From: Streptomyces sp. SS1-1
Lineage (GTDB): Bacteria > Actinomycetota > Actinomycetes > Streptomycetales > Streptomycetaceae
Direction: 5' to 3'
Assembly (NCBI RefSeq): GCF_008973465.1
Contig: NZ_WBXN01000004.1
Location: forward strand, 1,798,001 to 1,862,000
DNA length: 64,000 nt
The notes below the pieces were generated by a model. That model was not told the DNA's origin, did not search any database, and was given only the letters and a program-made list of their open reading frames with translations. A program made the translations under genes and the position numbers. Of this stretch, positions 22,924 through 33,027 are shown piece after piece. Position 1 is the stretch's first letter; each line of letters starts with the position of its first letter.

Positions 22924-23559
22924 ATGTCGACCTTCGCACAGCGTGAACGACTCCTCCTCGCCGACCTCTTGGAGGCCGAGGGCCCCGAGGCCCCGACGCT
23001 CTGCGAGGGCTGGCGCACCCGTGATCTCGCCGCGCACGTGGTGGTGCGCGAGCGCCGTCCCGACGCGGCCGCCGCCATGCTGATCAAGCAGTTGGGCCCG
23101 CGCCTGGACAAGGCGATGGAGGAGTTCGCGGCGAAGCCGTACGAGGAGCTGATCCAGCTCATCCGGACGGGCCCGCCGCGTTTCTCGCCCTTCCAGCTCA
23201 AGCAGATCGACGAGGCGTCGAACACCATCGAGTTCTACGTCCACACGGAGGACGTCCGCCGGGCCCAGCCGGACTGGACGCCCCGCGAGCTGGACCCGGT
23301 CTTCCAGGACGCCCTGTGGTCCCGTCTGGAGCGCGCCGCCCGGCTGATGGGCCGGGGCGCCCCGACGGGTCTGGTGCTGCGCCGCCCGGACGGCCAGACG
23401 GTCGTCGCCCACCGGGGCACGCCGGTGGTGACGGTGACCGGCGACCCGTCCGAGCTGCTGCTGTTCGCCTACGGCCGGCAGGGCGCGGCGAAGGTGGAGC
23501 TGGACGGCGACAAGGACGCGATCGCCAAGCTGCACGAGACGAAGCAGCTCGGGATCTGA
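22924..23559 (+). CDS. TIGR03085-type DinB/MDMPI-fold protein
   Basis: 211 residues. It starts with a DinB/maleylpyruvate isomerase-like helical bundle: [20 protein letters not shown] then [17 protein letters not shown], with His41 at the family's first metal-ligand position and His in [11 protein letters not shown] as another. Such proteins use mycothiol or bind a metal; this subgroup (TIGR03085) has no assigned reaction. The C-terminal part (about 145-211) is a separate alpha/beta piece. It diverges from hisI by 83 bases and converges on hisF. Confidence 0.82.
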   Translation: MSTFAQRERLLLADLLEAEGPEAPTLCEGWRTRDLAAHVVVRERRPDAAAAMLIKQLGPRLDKAMEEFAAKPYEELIQLIRTGPPRFSPFQLKQIDEASNTIEFYVHTEDVRRAQPDWTPRELDPVFQDALWSRLERAARLMGRGAPTGLVLRRPDGQTVVAHRGTPVVTVTGDPSELLLFAYGRQGAAKVELDGDKDAIAKLHETKQLGI

Positions 23560-23575
23560 CGCCTGGGACGCCGGG

Positions 23576-24331
23576 TCAGCGCACCGGGTGCCCGGCGCCG
23601 CGCAGCGCGTCCTTGACCTGGCCGATCCTGAGGTCGCCGAAGTGGAACACCGACGCCGCCAGGACCGCGTCGGCGCCGGCCTCGACGGCCGGGGTGAAGT
23701 CGGCGAGCTTTCCGGCGCCGCCGGAGGCGATCACCGGGATCGTGACGTGCTTGCGCACGGCCCGGATCATCTCCAGGTCGTAGCCGTCCTTGGTGCCGTC
23801 GGCGTCCATCGAGTTCAGCAGTATCTCGCCGGCGCCCAGCTCGGCGGCCTGGTGCGCCCATTCGACGGCGTCGATGCCGGTGCCCTTGCGGCCGCCGTGC
23901 GTGGTGACCTCGAAGGTGCCCTCGGGGGTGCGGCGGGCGTCCACCGAGAGGACCAGGACCTGCCGGCCGAAGCGCTCGGCGATCTCCCGGATGAGGTCCG
24001 GGCGGGCGATGGCGGCCGTGTTCACGCCCACCTTGTCCGCGCCGGCGCGCAGCAGCTTGTCCACGTCCTCGGCGGTGCGGACGCCGCCGCCGACGGTCAG
24101 CGGGATGAACACCTGCTCGGCGGTGCGGCGCACCACGTCGTAGGTCGTCTCCCGGTTGCCCGAGGAGGCGGTGATGTCCAGGAACGTCAGTTCGTCGGCG
24201 CCCTCGGCGTCGTACACCTTGGCCATCTCGACGGGGTCGCCCGCGTCGCGCAGGTTCTGGAAGTTGACGCCCTTGACGACCCGGCCGTTGTCCACGTCCA
24301 GGCAGGGGATGACTCGGACCGCCAGGGTCAT
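23576..24331 (-). CDS. hisF: Imidazole glycerol phosphate synthase cyclase subunit
   Basis: 251 residues. HisF uses ammonia from HisH to convert PRFAR to imidazole glycerol phosphate and AICAR. The catalytic Asp pair is in [15 protein letters not shown] and VLSVDARR, with GGVRT and GGAGKL phosphate loops. It is the last his gene in this block. Its start overlaps the ridA-like stop as ATGA. Its partner hisH lies three genes upstream. Confidence 0.97.
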   Translation of the reverse strand: MTLAVRVIPCLDVDNGRVVKGVNFQNLRDAGDPVEMAKVYDAEGADELTFLDITASSGNRETTYDVVRRTAEQVFIPLTVGGGVRTAEDVDKLLRAGADKVGVNTAAIARPDLIREIAERFGRQVLVLSVDARRTPEGTFEVTTHGGRKGTGIDAVEWAHQAAELGAGEILLNSMDADGTKDGYDLEMIRAVRKHVTIPVIASGGAGKLADFTPAVEAGADAVLAASVFHFGDLRIGQVKDALRGAGHPVR

Positions 24332-24732
24332 TGATCCACGGCTCCTCTGTATGCCTCTAGCTCCACTTCGACCAGGATGCGCGGGTCGACGAACCCCTCC
24401 ACGACCAGCAGGGTCGTGACGGGGCGCACCTGGTCGAAGATCTCCTTGTGGGCGCGGCCCACCTCGTCGACGTCCCGCATGTGGCTCAGATACATCCGGG
24501 TGCGGACGACCGACTCGGGGCCGAGCCCGAACGCGGCGATCGCCTCCAGCGCGCCGGTGAAGGCCGCCTTGGCCTGCTCGTACGGGTCGCCCTCCCCGTA
24601 CAGGACCGGTCCCCGGAAGGCGGTGGTGCCGCCCACCAGGACGCGGTCGCCGGCCGCGACGGCGCGCGCGAATCCGAAGGGCTCCTCCCAGGGGCTTCCG
24701 CTCTGCACGCGCCGCACGGGCTCGGACGTCAT
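24328..24732 (-). CDS. RidA/YjgF family protein inside the his operon
   Basis: 134 residues. RidA proteins hydrolyse reactive enamine/imine intermediates. The trimeric barrel signature is visible: [62 protein letters not shown] and the closing [14 protein letters not shown]. The Arg that binds the carboxylate is expected near VVRTRMY, but in the C-terminal strand the canonical Arg-Xaa-Ala-Val is replaced, so it may belong to a non-canonical (Rid) subgroup. It overlaps priA and hisF by ATGA on both sides, so it is translated with them. Confidence 0.85.
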   Translation of the reverse strand: MTSEPVRRVQSGSPWEEPFGFARAVAAGDRVLVGGTTAFRGPVLYGEGDPYEQAKAAFTGALEAIAAFGLGPESVVRTRMYLSHMRDVDEVGRAHKEIFDQVRPVTTLLVVEGFVDPRILVEVELEAYRGAVDQ

Positions 24733-25454
24733 GACGCCACGGCCTCCAGCGCCTCCTCCAGCGTGAACGCCTTCGCGTACAGCGCCTTGCCGACGATGGA
24801 GCCCTCGACGCCGAGCGGGACGAGCTCGGCGATGGCCCGCAGGTCGTCCAGGGAGGACACGCCGCCGGAGGCGACGACGGGCCGGTCGGTGGCCGCGCAG
24901 ACGTTCTTCAGCAGCTCCAGGTTGGGGCCCTGGAGCGTGCCGTCCTTGGCGATGTCGGTGACGACGTACCGGGCGCAGCCCTCCTTGTTCAGGCGCTCCA
25001 GCGTCTCGTAGAGGTCGCCGCCGTCGCGGGTCCAGCCGCGGCCGCGCAGCGTGGTGCCGCGGACGTCCAGGCCGACGGCGATCTTGTCGCCGTGCTCGGC
25101 GATGACCTTGGCGACCCACGCGGGGCTCTCCAGGGCGGCCGTGCCGAGGTTGACGCGGGTGCAGCCGGTGGCGAGCGCGGCGGCGAGGGTGTCGTCGTCG
25201 CGGATGCCGCCGGACAGCTCGACCTTGATGTCCATGGCCCGGGCGACCTCGGCGATCAGCTCACGGTTGTCGCCGGTGCCGAACGCGGCGTCCAGGTCGA
25301 CCAGGTGCAGCCACTCGGCGCCGGAGCGCTGCCAGGCGAGGGCGGCCTCCAGCGGGGAGCCGTAGGAGGTCTCGGTGCCGGACTCGCCGTGCACGAGGCG
25401 GACGGCCTGGCCGTCGCGGACGTCGACGGCGGGGAGGAGTTCGAGCTTGGCCAT
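24729..25454 (-). CDS. priA: Bifunctional HisA/TrpF isomerase (PriA)
   Basis: 241 residues. In actinomycetes this barrel performs both the HisA (ProFAR) and TrpF (PRA) Amadori isomerisations. The acid/base pair is the Asp of [13 protein letters not shown] (near residue 11) and the Asp of [13 protein letters not shown]. The window has trpC, trpB, trpA and trpE but no trpF, which fits PriA filling that step. ATG 25454 is chosen; the longer start at 25496 runs into hisH. It is coupled by ATGA to the ridA-like gene. Confidence 0.95.
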   Translation of the reverse strand: MAKLELLPAVDVRDGQAVRLVHGESGTETSYGSPLEAALAWQRSGAEWLHLVDLDAAFGTGDNRELIAEVARAMDIKVELSGGIRDDDTLAAALATGCTRVNLGTAALESPAWVAKVIAEHGDKIAVGLDVRGTTLRGRGWTRDGGDLYETLERLNKEGCARYVVTDIAKDGTLQGPNLELLKNVCAATDRPVVASGGVSSLDDLRAIAELVPLGVEGSIVGKALYAKAFTLEEALEAVAS

Positions 25455-25458
25455 GTCT

Positions 25459-26097
25459 CTACAGGCTTCCGATCCAGTTGGTGAGGAGCTGGGCACCGGC
25501 GTCGCCGGACTTCTCGGGGTGGAACTGCGTGGCCCACAGGGCGCCGTTCTCCACGGCGGCCACGAACGGCTTCCCGTGCGTCGACCAGGTGACCTTGGGG
25601 GCGGTCATCAGCGGGTTCTCGGTCTGGAAGCTCCAGTCGTGCACGGCGTAGGAGTGCACGAAGTAGAAACGCGCGTCGGCGTCCAGGCCGGCGAACAGCT
25701 CGCTGCCGCCCGCCGCCTCGACGGTGTTCCAGCCCATGTGGGGCACGATGTCGGCCTGCAGCGGCTCGACGGAGCCCGGCCACTCGCCCAGGCCCTCGGC
25801 CTCGACACCGTGCTCGATGCCGCGCGCGAAGAGGATCTGCATGCCGACGCAGATGCCCATGACGGGGCGTCCGCCGGACAGCCGCCGGTCGATGATCCAG
25901 TCGCCGCGCGCGTCGGTGAGCCCCTGCATACAGGCGGCGAAGGCGCCGACGCCGGGCACGAGCAGCCCGTCGGCGTTCATGGCCTTGTCGAAGTCACGGG
26001 TGATCTCGACGTTCGCCCCGGCGCGGGCGAGGGCCCGCTCGGCGGAGCGTACGTTGCCGAAGCCGTAGTCGAAGACCACGACGTTCTTGCTGGTCAA
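25459..26097 (-). CDS. hisH: Imidazole glycerol phosphate synthase glutaminase subunit
   Basis: 212 residues from a TTG at 26097. HisH releases ammonia from glutamine for HisF. The catalytic Cys is in GICVGMQ and the His-Glu pair in QFHPEKS; the oxyanion region PGVGAF is present. I chose TTG because GGAGG stands 7 bases before it and because it overlaps the stop of the upstream small gene as TTGA. An in-frame GTG at 26103 would be only two bases from the ribosome site. Confidence 0.95.
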   Translation of the reverse strand: MTSKNVVVFDYGFGNVRSAERALARAGANVEITRDFDKAMNADGLLVPGVGAFAACMQGLTDARGDWIIDRRLSGGRPVMGICVGMQILFARGIEHGVEAEGLGEWPGSVEPLQADIVPHMGWNTVEAAGGSELFAGLDADARFYFVHSYAVHDWSFQTENPLMTAPKVTWSTHGKPFVAAVENGALWATQFHPEKSGDAGAQLLTNWIGSL

Positions 26098-26258
26098 TTC
26101 CACACCTCCAGCCTCAAGACGCCGGCGAGAAGGCACAGCGCGGCACTGATGGAGAGCAGCACGATGAGGCTCTTGGGCATCTGCTGCTTGGCGAAGGAGA
26201 TGATGCCGCCGACCAGGAAGAGGCCGACGACGATCAGGATGGTGGACAGCCCGTTCAT
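26094..26258 (-). CDS. Small membrane protein between hisB and hisH
   Basis: A 54-residue reading frame, ATG 26258 to TGA, beginning [20 protein letters not shown]. Two hydrophobic helices (about 4-22 and 30-48) are joined by [10 protein letters not shown]. It begins 4 bases after the hisB stop and its stop overlaps the TTG start of hisH, so it fills the gap exactly and is almost certainly translated with the operon. I do not recognise a family. It could tether or organise the HisH/HisF/PriA enzymes at the membrane, but nothing in the sequence proves this. Confidence 0.78.
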   Translation of the reverse strand: MNGLSTILIVVGLFLVGGIISFAKQQMPKSLIVLLSISAALCLLAGVLRLEVWN

Positions 26259-26262
26259 GGGG

Positions 26263-26856
26263 TTACAGCGCGCCCTTCGTCGACGGCAGGATGCCGGCCG
26301 CGCGCGGGTCGCGCTCGGAGGCGTAGCGCAGGGCGCGGGCGAGGGCCTTGAACTGGCACTCCACGATGTGGTGGGCGTTGCGGCCGTAGGGCACGTGCAC
26401 GTGCAGGGCGATCTGCGCCTGCGCCACGAAGGACTCCAGGATGTGCCGGGTCATCGTGGTGTCGTACTCGCCGATCATCGGCGCCATGTTCTCGGGCTCG
26501 GTGTGCACGAGGTAGGGGCGGCCGGAGAGGTCGACGGTGACCTGGGCGAGGGACTCGTCCAGCGGGACCGTGCAGTTGCCGAAGCGGTAGATGCCCACCT
26601 TGTCGCCGAGGGCCTGCTTGAAGGCGGCGCCCAGCGCGAGGGCGGTGTCCTCGATGGTGTGGTGGGAGTCGATGTGCAGGTCGCCCTCGGTCTTGACCGT
26701 GAGGTCGAACAGGCCGTGCCGGCCGAGCTGGTCGAGCATGTGGTCGTAGAAGCCGACGCCGGTCGCCACGTCGACCTTGCCGGATCCGTCGAGGTCGATC
26801 TCGACGAGGACCGACGTCTCCTTCGTCACCCGCTCTATGCGTCCTACGCGGTTCAT
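26263..26856 (-). CDS. hisB: Imidazoleglycerol-phosphate dehydratase
   Basis: 197 residues, the usual length for monofunctional HisB. It dehydrates imidazole glycerol phosphate to imidazole acetol phosphate using a di-manganese site. The metal motifs are [14 protein letters not shown] and [18 protein letters not shown]. It lacks the histidinol phosphatase domain of the E. coli fusion. ATGA overlap with hisC. Confidence 0.97.
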   Translation of the reverse strand: MNRVGRIERVTKETSVLVEIDLDGSGKVDVATGVGFYDHMLDQLGRHGLFDLTVKTEGDLHIDSHHTIEDTALALGAAFKQALGDKVGIYRFGNCTVPLDESLAQVTVDLSGRPYLVHTEPENMAPMIGEYDTTMTRHILESFVAQAQIALHVHVPYGRNAHHIVECQFKALARALRYASERDPRAAGILPSTKGAL

Positions 26857-27959
26857 GCGCTCTGCTCCTTCTTCAGTTCACGGACCGCGTCGAGGAACGC
26901 GTCGTTCTCTTCGGGGGTGCCGGCGGTGACCCGCAGCCAGCCGGGTACGCCGTTGTCCCGGACCAGGACGCCCCGGTCGAGGATCTTCTGCCAGACGGCG
27001 TGGGCGTCGTCGAACCGTCCGAACTGCACGAAGTTGGCGTCCGAGGCGGTGACCTCGTAGCCGATGGCGCGCAGTTCGGTGACGAGCCGGTCGCGTTCGG
27101 CCTTCAGCTGCTCGACGTACTTGAGCAGCGTGCCGGTGTGCTCCAGGGCGGCCAGGGCGGTCGCCTGGGTGACGGCCGACAGGTGGTACGGCAGCCGGAC
27201 GAGCTGGACGGCGTCGACCACGGCCGGGTCGGCGGCGAGGTAGCCGAGGCGCAGGCCCGCCGCGCCGAACGCCTTGGACATGGTCCGGGAGACGACGAGG
27301 TGGGGCCGTCCGTCGAGCAGCGGCAGCAGCGAGTCGCCGTGGCTGAACTCGACGTACGCCTCGTCGACGACGACGATCGACGGCTTCGCCGCCTGCGCGG
27401 CCTCGTACAGGGCGAGGACGGTCTCGGGCGGGACCGCGTTGCCGGTGGGGTTGTTGGGGGTGGTGATGAAGACGACGTCGGGCCGGTGCTCGGCGATGGC
27501 CTTCTCGGCGGCGGCGAGGTCGATGGTGAAGTCGTCGTCGCGCGGGCCGGAGATCCAGCCGGTGCCGGTGCCGCGCGCGATGAGCCCGTGCATCGAGTAC
27601 GACGGCTCGAAGCCGATCGCGGTACGGCCGGGGCCGCCGAAGGTCTGCAGCAGCTGCTGGATGACCTCGTTGGAGCCGTTGGCCGCCCACACGTTGGCGA
27701 GGCCCACCGGGTGGCCGGAGGTCTCGGTCAGGTAGGCGGCGAGGCGGGTGCGCAGCTCGACCGCGTCCCGGTCGGGGTAGCGGTTGAGGTCGCGGGCGGC
27801 CTCGCGGACGCGCTCGGCGATCCGCTCGACCAGGGCCTCGGGCAGCGGGTAGGGGTTCTCGTTGGTGTTGAGCCGGACGGGGACGTCCAGCTGGGGCGCT
27901 CCGTAGGGGGACTTGCCGCGCAGCTCGTCCCGGACGGGCAGGTCGTCGATGCGGGTCAC
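26853..27959 (-). CDS. hisC: Histidinol-phosphate aminotransferase
   Basis: 368 residues from GTG 27959. PLP class I/II aminotransferase that makes histidinol phosphate from imidazole acetol phosphate and glutamate. It shows [11 protein letters not shown], the TTPNNPTGN loop, VVDEAYVEF and the PLP lysine in [17 protein letters not shown]. It overlaps hisD (GTGA) and hisB (ATGA). Confidence 0.96.
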   Translation of the reverse strand: MTRIDDLPVRDELRGKSPYGAPQLDVPVRLNTNENPYPLPEALVERIAERVREAARDLNRYPDRDAVELRTRLAAYLTETSGHPVGLANVWAANGSNEVIQQLLQTFGGPGRTAIGFEPSYSMHGLIARGTGTGWISGPRDDDFTIDLAAAEKAIAEHRPDVVFITTPNNPTGNAVPPETVLALYEAAQAAKPSIVVVDEAYVEFSHGDSLLPLLDGRPHLVVSRTMSKAFGAAGLRLGYLAADPAVVDAVQLVRLPYHLSAVTQATALAALEHTGTLLKYVEQLKAERDRLVTELRAIGYEVTASDANFVQFGRFDDAHAVWQKILDRGVLVRDNGVPGWLRVTAGTPEENDAFLDAVRELKKEQSA

Positions 27960-29281
27960 TTGCTCTCGGGTACCTTCCAGCCGAACCGTGCCTTGATCGC
28001 CGCGCCGTGGGCCGGCAGATCCTCCGCCTCCGCGAGCGTCACCACGTGATGCGCGACCTCGGCGAGCGCGTCGCGGGTGTAGTCCACGATGTGGATGCCG
28101 CGCAGGAAGGACTGGACGGACAGCCCGGAGGAGTGGCAGGCGCAGCCGCCGGTGGGCAGGACGTGGTTGGAACCGGCGGCGTAGTCGCCGAGGGAGACCG
28201 GCGCCCAGGGGCCGATGAAGATCGCGCCCGCGTTGCGTACCCGGTCCGCGACGGCGGCGGCGTCGGCCGTCTGGATCTCCAGGTGCTCGGCGCCGTACGC
28301 GTCGACGACGCGCAGGCCCTCGTCGACGCCGTCGACGAGGACGATCGCGGACTGCTTGCCCTTCAGGGCGGGCACGATCCGGTCGTCGATGTGCCGGGTG
28401 GCCGCGACCTGCGGCTCCAGCTCCTTCTCCACCGCGTCCGCGAGCTCCACGGAGTCGGTGACGAGGACGGCGGCGGCCAGCGGGTCGTGCTCGGCCTGGC
28501 TGATCAGGTCGGAGGCGACGTGCACCGGGTCGGCCGTGGAGTCCGCGAGGACCGCGATCTCGGTGGGGCCGGCCTCGGCGTCGATGCCGATCTTGCCGGT
28601 GAAGTAGCGCTTGGCGGCGGCGACCCAGATGTTGCCGGGGCCGGTGACCATGTTGGCGGGCGGGCAGGACTCGGTGCCGTACGCGAACATCGCGACGGCG
28701 GTGGCGCCGCCGGCGGCGTACACCTCGTCGACGCCGAGCAGCGCGCAGGCGGCGAGGATCGTGGGGTGCGGGAGTCCGCCGAACTCGGCCTGGGCCGGGG
28801 AGGCGAGCGCGATCGACTCGACGCCGGCCTCCTGGGCCGGGACGACGTTCATGATCACGGACGACGGGTAGACCGAGCGGCCGCCGGGCGCGTACAGGCC
28901 GACGCGGTCGACGGGCACCCACTTCTCGGTGACCGAGCCGCCGGGGACGACCTGGGTGGTGTGCGCGGTGCGGCGCTGCTCGCGGTGGACGAGCCGGGCG
29001 CGGCGGATGGACTCCTCCAGGGCCGCGCGCACGGCCGGGTCGAGCTCCGCGAGGGCCTTCTCCAGGGCCTCGGCGGGGACCCGCACCTGGTCGAGCCTGA
29101 CCCCGTCGAACTTCTCGGCGAAGTCGATCAGCGCCGCGTCGCCCCGATGATGCACGGCCTCGCAGATCGGACGCACCTTCTCCAGGGCGGCCTGAACATC
29201 GAAGTCGGCTCGGGGCAGCAGGTCGCGCAGGGCGGGGCCCTCGGGGAGGGCGTCGCCGCGCAGATCGATTCGGGAGATCAC
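27956..29281 (-). CDS. hisD: Histidinol dehydrogenase
   Basis: 441 residues from GTG 29281. It oxidises histidinol to histidine in two NAD-dependent steps at a zinc site. It shows [44 protein letters not shown] and the C-terminal zinc-site region with [10 protein letters not shown]. Longer upstream frames lack support. It is the first gene of the his operon, with a 17-bp palindrome about 42 bases before its start. Confidence 0.96.
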   Translation of the reverse strand: MISRIDLRGDALPEGPALRDLLPRADFDVQAALEKVRPICEAVHHRGDAALIDFAEKFDGVRLDQVRVPAEALEKALAELDPAVRAALEESIRRARLVHREQRRTAHTTQVVPGGSVTEKWVPVDRVGLYAPGGRSVYPSSVIMNVVPAQEAGVESIALASPAQAEFGGLPHPTILAACALLGVDEVYAAGGATAVAMFAYGTESCPPANMVTGPGNIWVAAAKRYFTGKIGIDAEAGPTEIAVLADSTADPVHVASDLISQAEHDPLAAAVLVTDSVELADAVEKELEPQVAATRHIDDRIVPALKGKQSAIVLVDGVDEGLRVVDAYGAEHLEIQTADAAAVADRVRNAGAIFIGPWAPVSLGDYAAGSNHVLPTGGCACHSSGLSVQSFLRGIHIVDYTRDALAEVAHHVVTLAEAEDLPAHGAAIKARFGWKVPESK

Positions 29282-29322
29282 GTACCCAATTCTCTCAGAC
29301 CCGCGTCCGGCGCCGGGGACGC

Positions 29323-29339
29323 GTATCAATGGCTGATAC
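29323..29339. promoter_or_regulatory. Palindrome upstream of hisD
   Basis: GTATCA (29323-29328), five bases, TGATAC (29334-29339): a perfect 6+6 palindrome 42 bases before hisD in the divergent region with the gene at 29459. It has the form of an operator for a dimeric repressor. No regulator is identified. Confidence 0.35.
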
Positions 29340-29458
29340 AGACCGTCCCGGGAACCCGGAAGATCCTCTTCACGTCTTGCGTTCGGGGCGTCACTCAGCG
29401 GGCATGACGGTGGTACGGGGCGAGTGACCGGCGAGTAGCCGAGGAGGATGAGCAGGAC

Positions 29459-31036
29459 GTGACCGAGGGGGCCGGCATCCGGGACGGGGACCTGCCGGAC
29501 GATCTGACCGCCGCAGAGGCCGGGATGTGGCAGGCGTTCCGCAACGGCAGCGTGTACGACCTGAGCAGCGGCGACACGGTCGTCGACGATCCGCACGGCG
29601 GGCATCCCTGGGGCGACGAGCGGACCGTGCGGGCCCGCATCGTGTGCTGGCTGCTGCTGGACGGGCCGCCGCCGCTGGCGGGCCGGGTCTCCTCGCTGAA
29701 GCTGGTGGGCGTGCAGGTCAGCGGCGCGCTGGACCTGGCGGGCGGCACCGTGGAGCCGTACGTCGAGATGCGGGGCTGCCGCTTCGAGCGGGAGGTGCTG
29801 CTGCCGGAGGCCCGGTTCACGACGCTGCGGCTGGTGGACTGCTCGGTGCCGCGTCTGGAGGCGGCGCGGGTGCACACCGAGGGCGATCTGCATCTGCCGC
29901 GCTGCCGCTTCCACAACGGGGTGCGGATCACGGACGCCCACATCGGCACGGATCTGCTGCTCAGCCAGGCGGTGGTGTACCGGGACCGCAGCGGCCGTTC
30001 GATCGCCGGGGACGGCTTGAACGTCGGGCAGGACCTCCAGGCCGAGATGCTGGAGTCACACGGCGAGCTGAGTCTGCGGGGCGCGAGCATCGGCGTGTCG
30101 CTGAGCCTGCGCGGGGCCCGGCTGGTGAACCCGTACACCCGGCTCGCGCTGAACGCGCCGCAGCTGACCGTCGGACGGACCCTGTATCTGACCCCGGCGG
30201 GGGTCGGCAGTCCGCTGCTGAGCGGGCGCACTCCCGCGCGCGGGACGCGGGTGCAGCGGTTCGAGTGCCGGGGCGGGGTGCGGCTGGACGACGGGCGGTT
30301 CGGGGACGCGGTCGACCTGGAGCGGGCCCGGTTCGTCTTCACGGACGAGCAGGAACTGTCGATGCGCCGCGTCCAGACGCCGGAGCTGCGCTTCCTCGGG
30401 GAGCGGATGGAGCGCGGCCGGGTGCTGCTGTCGGGGGCGCGGGTGGTCAACCTGGTGGACCGGGCGGACGCCTGGCCGGGGCCGGGGCTGCTGCACATGG
30501 GCGGCTTCGGCTACGAGAACCTGGTGCCGCGCGGCCCGTTCCCGCTGGAACGGCGGCTGGAGTGGGTGGCCGCCGCGACCGCCGAGTACAACCCGGAGCC
30601 GTACGAGCTGCTGGCCTCCGTGCTGCGCGCGGGCGGGGAGGACGAGGACGCGCGCGAGGTGCTGCTCGCCAAGCAGCGCCGGCGCCGCGAGACGCTGCCC
30701 CCGGCCGGGAAGCTGTGGGGGTACGTCCAGGACTGGATGGTCGCCTACGGCTATCGGCCCGGGCGGGCCGCGGTGTGGATGGCGATCCTGTGGGCGGCGG
30801 GCTCGGTGGCCTTCGGGTACGCCGACCATCCGCCGATCAAGGGCGGCGAGCATCCGACGTGGAACCCGACGCTGTTCGCGCTGGACCTGCTGCTGCCGGT
30901 GATCGATCTGGGGCAGGTGGGGTTCTGGCAGTTCAGCGGTGTCTGGCAGTGGCTGGCGACGGTGATGATCCTGCTGGGCTGGATCCTGGCGACGACGGTG
31001 GCGGCGGGGGCGACGCGGACACTGCGGCGGAACTGA
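29459..31036 (+). CDS. Membrane protein with beta-repeat domain
   Basis: 525 residues from GTG 29459. Residues about 60-330 contain repeated short beta segments each ending in a turn ([56 protein letters not shown]), which suggests a parallel beta-helix like pentapeptide-repeat proteins. The last 110 residues have three hydrophobic helices (about 430-450, 467-490 and 498-520) after a basic KQRRRRE stretch. So this is a soluble repeat domain anchored by a C-terminal membrane bundle. The function is unknown; it diverges from hisD by about 180 bases. Confidence 0.75.
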   Translation: MTEGAGIRDGDLPDDLTAAEAGMWQAFRNGSVYDLSSGDTVVDDPHGGHPWGDERTVRARIVCWLLLDGPPPLAGRVSSLKLVGVQVSGALDLAGGTVEPYVEMRGCRFEREVLLPEARFTTLRLVDCSVPRLEAARVHTEGDLHLPRCRFHNGVRITDAHIGTDLLLSQAVVYRDRSGRSIAGDGLNVGQDLQAEMLESHGELSLRGASIGVSLSLRGARLVNPYTRLALNAPQLTVGRTLYLTPAGVGSPLLSGRTPARGTRVQRFECRGGVRLDDGRFGDAVDLERARFVFTDEQELSMRRVQTPELRFLGERMERGRVLLSGARVVNLVDRADAWPGPGLLHMGGFGYENLVPRGPFPLERRLEWVAAATAEYNPEPYELLASVLRAGGEDEDAREVLLAKQRRRRETLPPAGKLWGYVQDWMVAYGYRPGRAAVWMAILWAAGSVAFGYADHPPIKGGEHPTWNPTLFALDLLLPVIDLGQVGFWQFSGVWQWLATVMILLGWILATTVAAGATRTLRRN

Positions 31037-31205
31037 GGCGCGCGGGGCTTTCGATGATGTGGGGATCTGTGTGACCCATGAGCTGATTGCATGGATGTCC
31101 GACTGTTGTTGAACAGTTGACTTTTACCGGTTCTTGACCGGCGGGGATACAACTTTCGCCGTCTTGGCCGTTCCCTCTGGCGCGGGTGTGACCTGCGGAC
31201 CTTCA

Positions 31206-32252
31206 ATGGTCGACACCATGGCTCTGCTGCTCCCGTTCGGCCGGGCGTCCCGCACGCCCCGGCCCTCAGCGCAGCACCCCGCCGCCGGGCTCCCCGCCGA
31301 CGACGAGGTGCTCCTCGACGCGCCCGACGACCGCCTGGGCCCCGCCCTGGTCGCGGCCGGGCAGGGGTCCCACCACGCCGCGGCGGACCTGCTCGCCGCC
31401 ACCCGCGCGCACGGGCGGTGGGAGGACCGCGACCGGTACGTCCTGCGGCTGGCCGCCTTCGCCCGCTCCCGCCCCGAGTGGGTGCAGGCGTGGTACGCGG
31501 ACGCGCCCGACGACCCGGACGTCCTGCTGCTGCGCGCCCAGCTCGCCGTGGACCACGCCTGGCGGTCCCCGGCCCGCGCCGAGCTGCTGCGCGGGGTGAG
31601 CCCGCTGATCACCGCCGCCGCCCGCGCCGACGACCGCGACCCGGTGCCCTGGCGCCTCGCCCTGGACCACGCGCGCGGCTCCCGGGCCGGCCACACCTAC
31701 TTCGGGGAGCTGTGGGAGGCGGCCCTGCGCCGCGCACCGCTGCACTACGGCTGCCATGTCGCCGCCCTGACGTACCTGGCCTCCTCCTGGCACGGCTCCC
31801 ACCGGGAGTGCCTGGACTTCGCCGACCGGGCCGCCCAGGACTCCCCCGCCGACTCCCTCGTCCAGGCGCTGCCGGCCCGGGCCGCGCTGGCCTATCTCGA
31901 CGACGGGTGCGGCCCCGGGGTGCCCCCGGAGCGGCTGCACGCGGCGGCCGACCGGGCGGTCGCGCTGTCGGCCCGCTTCCCGGCGGCCGACCCGTGGCCC
32001 GCCGCGGTACGCAACAAGCTCACGTACGTCCTGGTCGAGCTCGGCCGCTGGGAGGACGCCCTGGAGCAGCTGCGGCTGATCGGGCCGTACGCCACGTCCT
32101 ACCCGTGGAGCCGCTTCGCGGAGGATCCGCTGAGCCGCTTCCTGGAGGTGCGGCAGCAGGTCCGGCGGCACGTGGGCTCCGCCCCGGCCCGGGGGCGCTC
32201 CGGACATCCACCAGGTGGGCGCGCCGGACGCGCCGGACGGCGCGACCACTAG
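31206..32252 (+). CDS. Hypothetical protein, helical TPR-like
   Basis: 348 residues from ATG 31206; ATG 31218 or TTG 31134 are possible and none has a strong ribosome site. It is largely Ala/Leu/Arg-rich helices with repeated Trp and Leu positions (RPEWVQAWYADAPDDPDVLLL, ELWEAALRRAPLHYGCHVAAL, LGRWEDALEQLRLIGPYAT) that resemble a tetratricopeptide-like array. No membrane segment or catalytic motif is seen. It ends 11 bases before the LON-domain gene and is probably cotranscribed with it. Confidence 0.7.
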   Translation: MVDTMALLLPFGRASRTPRPSAQHPAAGLPADDEVLLDAPDDRLGPALVAAGQGSHHAAADLLAATRAHGRWEDRDRYVLRLAAFARSRPEWVQAWYADAPDDPDVLLLRAQLAVDHAWRSPARAELLRGVSPLITAAARADDRDPVPWRLALDHARGSRAGHTYFGELWEAALRRAPLHYGCHVAALTYLASSWHGSHRECLDFADRAAQDSPADSLVQALPARAALAYLDDGCGPGVPPERLHAAADRAVALSARFPAADPWPAAVRNKLTYVLVELGRWEDALEQLRLIGPYATSYPWSRFAEDPLSRFLEVRQQVRRHVGSAPARGRSGHPPGGRAGRAGRRDH

Positions 32253-32263
32253 GCTTTGGCGCC

Positions 32264-33001
32264 GTGACCGTCCGCCTTCCGCTCTTCCCCCTGAACTCGG
32301 TGCTCTTCCCCGGGCTCGTCCTGCCGCTGAACGTCTTCGAGGAGCGGTACCGCGCCATGATGCGCGAACTGCTGAAGACCCCCGAGGAGGATCCGCGCCG
32401 TTTCGCCGTGGTCGCCATCCGCGACGGCCACGAGGTGGCCGTGAGCGCCCCGGGGATGCCCGATCCCACCGCCGTGCCCGAGCGCGGCCCCGCCGCCGGC
32501 TTCGGCCCCGACCCGCTCAAGGCCTTCCACTCCGTGGGGTGCGTCGCGGACGCTGCGACGATCCGGGAGCGGGCCGACGGCACCTTCGAGGTGCTGGCGA
32601 CGGGCACGACCCGGGTGCGGCTGGTCTCCGTCGACGCCTCGGGCCCGTTCCTGACGGCCGAGCTGGAGGAGCTGACCGAGGAGCCGGGCGACGAGGCGGG
32701 GGCGCTCGCCGAAGGGGTGCTGCGGGCCTTCCGGCAGTACCAGAAGCGTCTCGCCGGCGCCCGCGAGCGGTCCGTGTCCACCACGGCCGACCTGCCGGAC
32801 CAGCCGTCGGTCGTGTCCTATCTGGTGGCCGCCGCGATGATGCTGGACACCCCGACCAAGCAGCGCCTGCTCCAGGCCCCGGACACCGCGTCCCGGCTGC
32901 GCGACGAGCTGAAACTCCTTCGCGCCGAGACCTCGATCATCCGTACCCTGCCCTCGCTCCCGGCGTCGGACCTGACCCGCGGACCGACCAGCCTCAACTG
33001 A
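32264..33001 (+). CDS. LON substrate-binding domain protein
   Basis: 245 residues. The N-terminal half matches the Lon protease N domain (LPLFPLNSVLFPGLVLPLNVFEERYRAMM and later ATGTTRVRLVSV), but there is no AAA+ ATPase or Ser-Lys protease part, so it is a stand-alone LON-domain protein. These may bind unfolded or specific substrates; no reaction is known. A helical C terminus follows (PTKQRLLQAPDTASRLRDEL), as in the Lon N-terminal helical bundle. GTG start. It is followed after 26 bases by ybaK. Confidence 0.87.
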   Translation: MTVRLPLFPLNSVLFPGLVLPLNVFEERYRAMMRELLKTPEEDPRRFAVVAIRDGHEVAVSAPGMPDPTAVPERGPAAGFGPDPLKAFHSVGCVADAATIRERADGTFEVLATGTTRVRLVSVDASGPFLTAELEELTEEPGDEAGALAEGVLRAFRQYQKRLAGARERSVSTTADLPDQPSVVSYLVAAAMMLDTPTKQRLLQAPDTASRLRDELKLLRAETSIIRTLPSLPASDLTRGPTSLN

Positions 33002-33027
33002 CGCACCACCCTGGGGAACGGCCACCA

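Noticed and set aside
31134-31205. TTG start extending the hypothetical gene at 31206 by 24 codons
   Set aside because: No ribosome site and an unconvincing N terminus; the ATG at 31206 was preferred, with low certainty.
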